From positions 1 to 6,779 of the forward strand of contig JAJYAE010000238.1 in the NCBI GenBank assembly GCA_021779695.1: DNA of 6,779 nt. Reading direction: 5' to 3'. This document shows positions 1-5,273 of the stretch, one piece after another (the stretch's first letter is position 1; every line of letters starts with the position of its first letter). The DNA comes from Acidobacteriota bacterium. Its GTDB lineage: Bacteria > Acidobacteriota > Terriglobia > Terriglobales > Acidobacteriaceae. The notes beneath the pieces are model-generated. The model saw only the letters and a program-made list of their open reading frames with translations. It ran no database searches and was not told the origin of the DNA. Made by a program: the position numbers and the translations under genes.

Positions 1-153
1 CGAAGGATGCATCACTCTCAGCGCGCGTCTCCAACGCGATGCGGGAATTGCATTCGCTCCAGCTTGGCTCGCTTCGGTCACTGGTGTTGATTCTACCGGG
101 CGGGAAGCGCAATCATCGTGTCTTTGAGGCGATTTCCCCGGCCCAAGGCGGGC

Positions 154-187
154 TTGCTGCCAGTTTCGCCATCTGTATGCTTAGAAT
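154..187 (+). promoter_or_regulatory. Weak candidate promoter for the peptidase gene
   Basis: A TTGCTG element (154-159) lies 16 bases before TATGCT (176-181), which overlaps a second -10-like element, TAGAAT (182-187), matching TATAAT at five of six positions. No good -35 lies at the ideal distance from TAGAAT. The element sits about 70 bases before the peptidase start, in sequence with no supportable gene. Sigma-70-like hexamers of this quality arise by chance, so this is only a suggestion. Confidence 0.2.
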
Positions 188-195
188 CAAGCACA

Positions 196-212
196 GCCGC
201 AATCGATTCGGC
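196..212. repeat. Operator-like near-palindrome upstream of the peptidase
   Basis: GCCG (196-199) and CGGC (209-212) flank the perfect 8-base palindrome AATCGATT (201-208), with one extra C at base 200. The element lies just downstream of the candidate -10 at 182-187 and about 40 bases before the peptidase start, where a repressor site would be expected. The symmetry is visible; a regulatory role is inference. Bases 1-253 otherwise hold no gene, RNA or mobile feature that I can support. Confidence 0.25.
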
Positions 213-253
213 TATCCAGAATCCCGCTTCGGATCCATTTGAGGATGTGGTGC

Positions 254-2380
254 ATGAAAAGCGTGTGCGGTCTTTTGTCGATCATGTTCGTGTGCGTCGG
301 CTCTCTGGCTCAATCCGTCCATGGCCGCGATGGCATTCAGCTTCCTCCACCCCCCAGGGTCCAGGCAGACCCAGTCGATGACAACTACAACGGAATCCGT
401 ATCGCCGATTCCTACCGCTGGCTTGAAGATGCGAATAGCCCTGAGACACGAGCCTTTGTCGATGTCGAGAATGAGTACACGTCCCGCTATTTCCGGCAGG
501 CAACCATCCGGAGCAAGATAGAGAGCGCCCTGGAATCGCTCGAACATGTTGCAACCTGGGACTTGCCCATCCAGCGGATGGGCAATTACTACTTTCTCAA
601 GCGTGAGGCCGGCGAGGATCAGGCGTCGATCTTTCTCCGCCGCGGATGGACCGGCAAGGATGAGCGGCTACTCGATCCCGCCGTTCTGAGCCGCGATCGA
701 AATACGTCTCTTACCTTGGAGGACGTCTCCCGGGACGGCAATCTGATTGCCTACGGAGTGCGCCAGGGCGGTGCCGACGAGACGGCCTTGCACATCTTCG
801 ACGCCAAGACCCGCAAAACACTGGAAGACACGCTCCCCGCCGGACTTTACTGGTCGATTCAGTTCACTCCAGACGGCACGGGACTGTATTACACCCGGAC
901 CACGCAGCAGGGATCACTGCTCTATCTGCACACCCTGGGCACTCGCGTAACGCGGGACGTCCTGATCTTTGGCCATGAGTTTCGCGGCGAACTGCTGGGC
1001 CCCAATGATCTTTTGCAGTGCTTCCTCACCGATGATGAAAAATATCTGGTCGTTACGATTGATCATGGCGTGCCGGCTCAGCGCACGGATATCGTGTTTC
1101 GTGATCTAACCAGACCGGGTGCCCCCTTTGTCGTGCTTGTCTGGGATATCGACTCCCGGTTTTCTGCCAGCTACGCCAGGGGAGCCTGGTATGTCAGAAC
1201 AGATGACAACGCACCCAACAGCCGCATCCTGCGAGCCGATCCGGGAGTCGCACCCTCAGCCTGGACGACCGTAGTGCCTGAGTCCTCGGATGCGATCCTC
1301 GATGATTCCATCGTCGGAGGAAAGCTCTACGTCACCCGACTGAAAGACGTGCAGACGGAAACCTCCATCTACACACTCAATGGCAAGCAGATCGGAACCC
1401 TGCCCGGCACATCGATGGCCACTGGCTCAGTTGTCCATGGACGAACAATTGATCGGTACGGATTCTTCAGCGTTCAATCCTTTATCCAGCCCCCCGCGAT
1501 TTATCGCCTGGACACTTTCACCGGAAAGCAGCAGATCTTCGCTCAACCCCAGATTCCTTTTGCCTCCAATAACTACGAGATCAAGCAAGTCTTTTACACC
1601 TCGAAAGATGGGACCAGGATTCCCATGTTCATCGCTGGCAGAAAGGGGCTGAAGCCGGACGGCATCACTCCCTTGCTGATGACAGGCTATGGCGGCTTCA
1701 AAATCAGCATGACATCAACCTGGAATCCAATGTGGGCGTGGTGGTTGGAGCAAGGCGGATGGTTTGCCCTTCCGAACCTCCGCGGTGGCGGGGAGTTCGG
1801 CGAACACTGGCATGAGCAGGGAATGTTTGAAAAAAAGCAGAATGTATTCGATGACTGGTTCGCCGCCGCTCGCTACCTGATTGCCCAGAAATACACTTCT
1901 TCGGAACACTTCGCCATCATCGGCGCTTCCAATGGCGGGCTTCTGATGGGAGCCTCGATGACCCAGCATCCGGAACTCTTTTCTGCAATCGTCTGTGCTT
2001 ATCCGCTGCTGGATATGTTGCGATACCAGCATTTCCTGCAGGGCTCGCACTGGGTCACGGAGTATGGTTCTTCGGATCACCCAGACCAGTTCTCGTACCT
2101 CCTCAAACATTCGCCCTATCAGCATGTCAAAGCGGGAACCGCTTATCCGGCTATTCTTTTCTTTACCGGCAACGACGATACGCGCGTCGATCCTCTGCAT
2201 GCGCGCAAAATGACGGCTCTTATGCAAGCCGCCTCTTCCAGTGGCCGGCCCATCCTCCTTCACGAAAGCACTGTCGGCGGACACTCCGCCGGGGTCAGCG
2301 TCGACCAGCGAATCCAAGACTACGCGGACATACTCGCCTTTCTTTGGACTGAGTCTGGCCCTGCACCGGTCTCCCATTAG
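254..2380 (+). CDS. Exported prolyl oligopeptidase (S9A family)
   Basis: Serine peptidase predicted to cut short peptides after proline outside the cytoplasm (family EC 3.4.21.26). The 708-residue length is typical of the family plus a signal peptide. Residues 1-24 look like a Sec signal: Lys2, a hydrophobic run, then a likely cut near SLA-QS. The family N-terminal motif YRWLED follows at about 54-59, then a middle region expected to form the gating beta-propeller (roughly 80-430) and a C-terminal alpha/beta hydrolase domain. The triad is intact: Ser559 in GASNGG, Asp642 in NDDTR and His677 in GGHSAG. Trp600 and Arg644 match known substrate-pocket residues of the pig enzyme. YGGF and the glycine-rich NLRGGGEFG segment are also present. 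ATG 254 is chosen because GAGG (241-244) lies nine bases before it and the signal peptide starts there. TTG 239 and ATG 245 are in frame but poorly placed relative to that site. The gene appears monocistronic. Confidence 0.95.
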   Translation: MKSVCGLLSIMFVCVGSLAQSVHGRDGIQLPPPPRVQADPVDDNYNGIRIADSYRWLEDANSPETRAFVDVENEYTSRYFRQATIRSKIESALESLEHVATWDLPIQRMGNYYFLKREAGEDQASIFLRRGWTGKDERLLDPAVLSRDRNTSLTLEDVSRDGNLIAYGVRQGGADETALHIFDAKTRKTLEDTLPAGLYWSIQFTPDGTGLYYTRTTQQGSLLYLHTLGTRVTRDVLIFGHEFRGELLGPNDLLQCFLTDDEKYLVVTIDHGVPAQRTDIVFRDLTRPGAPFVVLVWDIDSRFSASYARGAWYVRTDDNAPNSRILRADPGVAPSAWTTVVPESSDAILDDSIVGGKLYVTRLKDVQTETSIYTLNGKQIGTLPGTSMATGSVVHGRTIDRYGFFSVQSFIQPPAIYRLDTFTGKQQIFAQPQIPFASNNYEIKQVFYTSKDGTRIPMFIAGRKGLKPDGITPLLMTGYGGFKISMTSTWNPMWAWWLEQGGWFALPNLRGGGEFGEHWHEQGMFEKKQNVFDDWFAAARYLIAQKYTSSEHFAIIGASNGGLLMGASMTQHPELFSAIVCAYPLLDMLRYQHFLQGSHWVTEYGSSDHPDQFSYLLKHSPYQHVKAGTAYPAILFFTGNDDTRVDPLHARKMTALMQAASSSGRPILLHESTVGGHSAGVSVDQRIQDYADILAFLWTESGPAPVSH

Positions 2381-2401
2381 CTGGCTCAGCTCGTCGCAAC
2401 T

Positions 2402-2421
2402 CTGCTCGGAGCGAGATGCAG
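2402..2421 (+). terminator. Imperfect hairpin after the peptidase gene
   Basis: CTGCTCG and CGAG-AT-GCAG form a short stem around the loop GAG, with a two-base AT bulge, beginning 22 bases after the peptidase stop. It lies where a terminator would be expected, but no run of T follows (TAGAAAGTC), so intrinsic termination is doubtful. Confidence 0.2.
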
Positions 2422-2495
2422 TAGAAAGTCAAAAGTGTCAGCCTCCCCGTGTGGCGGAACCGCATATCGCAAACCGAAGTAGGAATGAGGACAAG

Positions 2496-2516
2496 GAGTT
2501 CCCGCCTTGGGAATTC
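2496..2516 (+). promoter_or_regulatory. Hairpin in the leader of the ribbon-helix-helix gene
   Basis: GAGTTCCC (2496-2503) pairs with GGGAATTC (2509-2516) around the five-base loop GCCTT. This gives an 8-pair stem with one G-U wobble. It lies 135 bases after the peptidase stop and about 70 bases before the preferred start of the next gene. No T-run follows, so it could be a factor-dependent 3' end structure for the peptidase mRNA or a 5' leader element of the next gene. The pairing is visible; the role is not known. Confidence 0.3.
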
Positions 2517-2583
2517 TGCGTCGCTCATCCGTCAGGAAATTCAAGCGCCCTTGTTGCATCCATGTATCCTCGGGGGCATGCAG

Positions 2584-3192
2584 ATGACTGCATCGCCTCC
2601 AGAAACTCGCTCGAACTCCAGCTTTGCAACGCTTCTGGCCTCGCTCGCCTCCTCATCCAATGCGTCCACGCCGGGCTGGGGCGATGCAGCGCTTGCTGAG
2701 GATGTCGCAACCCTGAGCTATGAGAAGGCCCTCAAGACGCATACACGGCGCAGCGGGCACCCGGGGCAGCGGCTCCCGGACCCTGAAAGCAGCACCGGAA
2801 ACTCATTTCAAGGATTGGAGCCAGAACCCCGACCTTCGATCAATGAGACTGCCACACAGAATCTGACCTTGCCCGTAAATTCCTCAAGGCAATCAGACGA
2901 AAGGGCACATCGAAAATCCGCCAGCGTCACAATCCGGCTTGGAGAGCTCGAGAATGAGCAATTGCACGCTCGAGCTGCTGAAGCTGGCCTTAGTGTCTCG
3001 GCCTATCTCCGTTCGTGCATTTTTGAAGTGGAGGAGCTTCGCAGCCAGGTCAAACAAACCCTCGCCGATATGCGCAAGTCCACTTCACACGATCAGGACT
3101 CTTCACTGCGCACCGTACCCCATTCCTCCAGGGGTTGGCGAGAGCGCATCCTTCCCCGCTGGACCCGGCACCGCGAGGCCGGCAGCGATTAA
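2584..3192 (+). CDS. Unrecognised protein with NikA/MobC-like ribbon-helix-helix
   Basis: I do not recognise a named family. The 202-residue product has three parts. Residues about 13-57 are a compact conserved-looking segment (FATLLASLASS, then LAEDVATLSYEKALKTH). Residues about 58-110 are a polar, Pro/Ser/Gln-rich linker, probably disordered. Residues about 111-165 read as strand-helix-helix (SASVTIRL, ELENEQLHARAAEAG, LSVSAYLRSCIFEVEEL) running into a possible short coiled coil. That pattern resembles ribbon-helix-helix DNA-binding proteins of the NikA/MobC type, so dimeric DNA binding is inferred. The tail is basic and Trp-containing. There is no signal peptide or membrane segment. ATG 2584 is preferred because GGGGG (2572-2576) lies seven bases upstream. 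ATG 2578, ATG 2485 and GTG 2449 are in frame, but the residues they add look non-native. There is no relaxase or other mobilisation gene nearby, so a plasmid-transfer role is not supported. The stop overlaps that of the convergent methyltransferase gene. Confidence 0.7.
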   Translation: MTASPPETRSNSSFATLLASLASSSNASTPGWGDAALAEDVATLSYEKALKTHTRRSGHPGQRLPDPESSTGNSFQGLEPEPRPSINETATQNLTLPVNSSRQSDERAHRKSASVTIRLGELENEQLHARAAEAGLSVSAYLRSCIFEVEELRSQVKQTLADMRKSTSHDQDSSLRTVPHSSRGWRERILPRWTRHREAGSD

Positions 3193-4526
3193 TCGACCTG
3201 CAGCACCAGGCACTTCAGATACTCGGTCTCAGGCAGATTCACGATCACAGGATGATCCAGCGATGCACCGCGCCGCTCCAGAATGCGCACGCGGCGATGG
3301 GCATCCGCGGCTGCCGCTGCCACAGCTCCCTGCAGTTCCGGCCCGCTCACATGGTGGCTGCACGAACAGGTCACTAACAATCCGCCGGGCTTCAGCATCC
3401 GCAGGGCACGCAGGTTCAGTTCCTTGTAGCCGCGAAGCGCACCTTCCACCGCTCGCTTTGTCTTGGCGAATGCTGGTGGATCCAGCACAATCGAGTCGAA
3501 CTGTTCCCCGGCATCGGACCATCCGCGCAGTAGTTCAAATGCGTCGGCCTCAACCCAGTCAACCGCGCCCTTCAGGCATTGGCGATTGACGTCAAGATTT
3601 TGCTCCGCTACTTCAAGAGAGGAGCGAGACGCGTCCACTCCGGTCACCTGTTGGCAAACCTGAGCCAGATGCAGTGAAAAACCGCCTTGATAGCAGCAGA
3701 CATCCAGGGCCCGCGTCGTGCAGCCCAAGCGCTTTGCCCAGTCCCGTGCCGCCGCATAATTCGCGTGCTGATCCAGGAAGGCGCCTGTCTTTTGTCCGGA
3801 GTTTGCGTCGTAGTGAAACGAAAGCCCATTCAAATGAAATAAGGCGCGGGTGGTTGGCTTTTGAGCGTCTGCGGCCCAAAGCGGCGCAGTCCCGGGCGCG
3901 GTGAGACCTTCCAGTTCGCGCATCCGCGGATCTGGCCTTTCCAGGATAGAAGTCGGCTTCAGCGTGTCTCGAAGAACGCGAACGCAGACCTCCCGAACCG
4001 CCGGGTTATCCAGCCCTTTGGTCAGCAGTTGAGCAATGATGAGGTCACCGTACTTGTCCACGATGAGGCCGGGAAGCTCATCGGCCTCGCTAAAGCAAAG
4101 ACGGCAGGAATCGTTCTCGGGGTCCAGCAGCGGCCAGCGCCGCACAATCGACGCGCGCAGGCGGGTCTCCAGCAGATCAAGCCAGCCACTTTCGTCGATC
4201 GCATCCCGAGACACAAGGCGAAGGGCAATTTGAGAGGCAGGGCTGTAGAGGGCGGTGCCAATCAAAATGCCCCGCGCATCGGCGACGGGAATCAAACCCG
4301 GCTCTGCTTCACGACCTGCCTCGAGGGTCTCGATCTCGTTGGCGTACACCCAAAGATGTCCACCCCGCAGCCGATCCGCAGCGCGGCGGCTCACCCTTGC
4401 GCCAACGGAAGTCGCCTCCTGTGCAAGCTCCCTGTTGGAAGGGCTTTGAGCGCCGCGTGGCGTCTTCGATCCTTCGGAAATGGATCTCGTCTGTCCTGCT
4501 GCTTTTGGCTTTCGTAGCCTCGCCAT
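3189..4526 (-). CDS. rlmI: RlmI-like 23S rRNA cytosine-C5 methyltransferase
   Basis: Class I S-adenosylmethionine-dependent methyltransferase of the RlmI/YccW family (COG1092). The E. coli member makes m5C1962 in 23S rRNA. The 445-residue product begins with about 40 basic, polar residues absent from E. coli RlmI. A PUA-type RNA-binding domain follows (about 43-110, with LRGGHLWVYANEIE and YSPASQIALR), then a central domain (about 115-205, with ELPGLIVDKYGD). The Rossmann methyltransferase domain (about 225-445) contains GQKTGAFLDQ (244-253), motif I ALDVCCYQGGF (273-283), VTGVDAS (294-300), motif IV LDPPAF (348-353) and TCSCS (386-390). Cys389 aligns with the likely catalytic Cys of E. coli RlmI. 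ATG 4526 is supported by GGAG (complement of 4534-4537) seven bases upstream, although that site lies inside a hairpin. The gene sits 57 bases downstream of the cytochrome gene on the same strand and may share its transcript. The fold is certain; the exact target base is inferred. Confidence 0.92.
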   Translation of the reverse strand: MARLRKPKAAGQTRSISEGSKTPRGAQSPSNRELAQEATSVGARVSRRAADRLRGGHLWVYANEIETLEAGREAEPGLIPVADARGILIGTALYSPASQIALRLVSRDAIDESGWLDLLETRLRASIVRRWPLLDPENDSCRLCFSEADELPGLIVDKYGDLIIAQLLTKGLDNPAVREVCVRVLRDTLKPTSILERPDPRMRELEGLTAPGTAPLWAADAQKPTTRALFHLNGLSFHYDANSGQKTGAFLDQHANYAAARDWAKRLGCTTRALDVCCYQGGFSLHLAQVCQQVTGVDASRSSLEVAEQNLDVNRQCLKGAVDWVEADAFELLRGWSDAGEQFDSIVLDPPAFAKTKRAVEGALRGYKELNLRALRMLKPGGLLVTCSCSHHVSGPELQGAVAAAAADAHRRVRILERRGASLDHPVIVNLPETEYLKCLVLQVD

Positions 4527-4529
4527 CGT

Positions 4530-4562
4530 CCCACTCCGGGTCGGATTGCCGCCGGGAGTGGG
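4530..4562 (-). promoter_or_regulatory. Hairpin sequestering the rlmI ribosome binding site
   Basis: Arms at 4530-4540 and 4552-4562 are complementary over eleven positions with one C-C mismatch. The outer eight pairs (CCCACTCC with GGAGTGGG) are perfect, and the loop is eleven bases. In the mRNA of the minus strand, the 3' arm contains the GGAG used by the methyltransferase gene and ends three bases before its ATG. Folding should therefore hide the ribosome binding site. No U-run follows, which argues against an intrinsic terminator for the cytochrome gene. The structure is visible; control of translation is inference. Confidence 0.55.
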
Positions 4563-4583
4563 TGGCGGCGTGGCCGCTTGGCC

Positions 4584-5018
4584 CTACTTCACCTGGAGGC
4601 TCTCGATGTAGCTGCTCAGATTGCTGATTCTGAGTTGCTTGTCCATCGCGTTCATCTGGTTCATCTTACCAAGGATTGGTCCCCAAACCGGCATTTGCTC
4701 GGTACCATGCGCCGGAAACCTGCTCCCGAATCGCAAAACGCTGGCAATATGAATATCCGGGAACTTGCCTTGGTTCTTCTTGCTCAGCAATGTCAGGTTT
4801 GTCGGTGGTGTGCGTAGTTCACTGGCTACAGGTCCATTTCCTTTTCCATCAACGCCATGACAGGGCGCGCAATAATTCTGATACATCACCTTGCCGTTAG
4901 TTGGAGAGGTCTTCTGGACCGGGATAACTACCTTGAACTGGGATTGGGACTGGGCTGCGCCGCAAAGTCCGGCCACCCCTACCAGAAACAGCGCTAAAAG
5001 CGAGAGGCGCTTCAGCAT
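4584..5018 (-). CDS. Exported monoheme cytochrome c (class I)
   Basis: Small electron carrier predicted to work in the periplasm or at the outer face of the membrane; its redox partners are not shown by the context. The 144-residue product starts with a Sec signal (MLKRLSLLALFLVGVAGLCGAA) likely cut near GAA-Q. Cys20-region residues do not make a proper lipobox (AGLC), so it is probably not a lipoprotein. One heme site, CAPCH, is at residues 50-54 (Cys50, Cys53, His54). Met109 in the EQMPVWG segment is the expected distal ligand, followed by a C-terminal helix (LSSYIESLQ). The domain is therefore complete and single-heme. ATG 5018 is preferred over the adjacent ATG 5021 because GGAG (complement of 5025-5028) lies six bases from it. 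A longer in-frame reading from 5138 adds residues with no export signal at the start. The rlmI-like gene follows on the same strand. The gene is divergent from rel. Confidence 0.92.
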   Translation of the reverse strand: MLKRLSLLALFLVGVAGLCGAAQSQSQFKVVIPVQKTSPTNGKVMYQNYCAPCHGVDGKGNGPVASELRTPPTNLTLLSKKNQGKFPDIHIASVLRFGSRFPAHGTEQMPVWGPILGKMNQMNAMDKQLRISNLSSYIESLQVK

Positions 5019-5062
5019 CATTTGCTCCGTTCTCGACCCCCACACCGCCGGTGACAATACTG

Positions 5063-5131
5063 CTTTCCCCGGTACGGATGGCAGTGACTGCGGGCACAAC
5101 CAATCGGCTCCGCGAACACCGACTTTCCCCG
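5063..5131. repeat. Two copies of CTTTCCCCG sixty bases apart
   Basis: The nine-base word CTTTCCCCG occurs at 5063-5071 and again at 5123-5131, start to start exactly 60 bases. Both lie in the 255-base gap between the divergent cytochrome and rel genes, upstream of the cytochrome start. Sixty bases is close to a whole number of helical turns, which would suit paired protein sites. Such a short repeat can arise by chance. Confidence 0.25.
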
Positions 5132-5143
5132 ATCCCATGAACG

Positions 5144-5151
5144 ACGATCGT
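5144..5151. repeat. Small palindrome in the cytochrome-rel divergent region
   Basis: ACGATCGT (5144-5151) is a perfect 8-base palindrome. The overlapping arms AACGA (5140-5144) and TCGTT (5148-5152) form an inverted repeat around CGA. It lies near the middle of the divergent region and could be a regulator half-site pair, but it is short and nothing else supports it. Confidence 0.15.
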
Positions 5152-5179
5152 TGGAGATTGCCTTCATTTGTCTTCTTCC

Positions 5180-5203
5180 AAGAGCCCAGAGTAAGAGCTC
5201 AGA
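5180..5203. repeat. Tandem 11-base direct repeat upstream of rel
   Basis: AAGAGCCCAGA (5180-5190) is followed after two bases by AAGAGCTCAGA (5193-5203), matching at ten of eleven positions with a 13-base period. It sits 71-94 bases before the rel start codon, a position suitable for an activator. The repeat is visible; a binding role is inference. Confidence 0.35.
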
Positions 5204-5250
5204 ATCGCCGCATGTCCCAGCGAGCACACTCCGCGGCGCTCGCATCGCGC

Positions 5251-5268
5251 AGGAGGCAGGCCTATAAT
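5251..5268 (+). promoter_or_regulatory. Shine-Dalgarno and consensus -10 just before rel
   Basis: AGGAGG (5251-5256) is a strong Shine-Dalgarno sequence but lies 17 bases from the rel ATG (5274). It is 10 bases from an out-of-frame ATG at 5267. TATAAT (5263-5268) is a perfect -10 hexamer ending five bases before the rel ATG. If used, it would place the transcript start at about 5274-5275, giving a leaderless or nearly leaderless mRNA. A -35 at the matching distance is poor (CTCGCA, 5239-5244). The two readings compete and sequence alone does not decide between them. Confidence 0.35.
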
Positions 5269-5273
5269 GAGAT

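Noticed and set aside
39..242. 67-codon frame upstream of the peptidase
   Set aside because: No recognisable domain and no convincing ribosome binding site; it overlaps the presumed promoter region. Partial frames at the left edge are equally featureless.
1715..2377. 220-codon open frame on the minus strand, antisense to the peptidase
   Set aside because: It overlaps the catalytic domain of the prolyl oligopeptidase with its intact triad, has no recognisable motif, and is best explained as a shadow.
2584..3192. Ribbon-helix-helix protein as evidence of an integrated plasmid or mobilisation module
   Set aside because: The flanking genes are housekeeping types. No relaxase, integrase, attachment repeat or composition change is seen, so mobile origin is not supported.
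2939..3589. 216-codon plus-strand frame across the convergent gene ends
   Set aside because: It runs out of frame through the ribbon-helix-helix coding region and antisense through the methyltransferase. The translation shows no domain.
3861..4517. 218-codon open frame on the plus strand, antisense to the methyltransferase
   Set aside because: The minus strand carries the PUA and central domains of the RlmI family. The plus-strand product is low-complexity and unlike any family.
4584..5138. Longer cytochrome c reading starting at 5138
   Set aside because: It would place 40 polar residues before the signal peptide. ATG 5018 has a GGAG six bases upstream and starts directly with the export signal.
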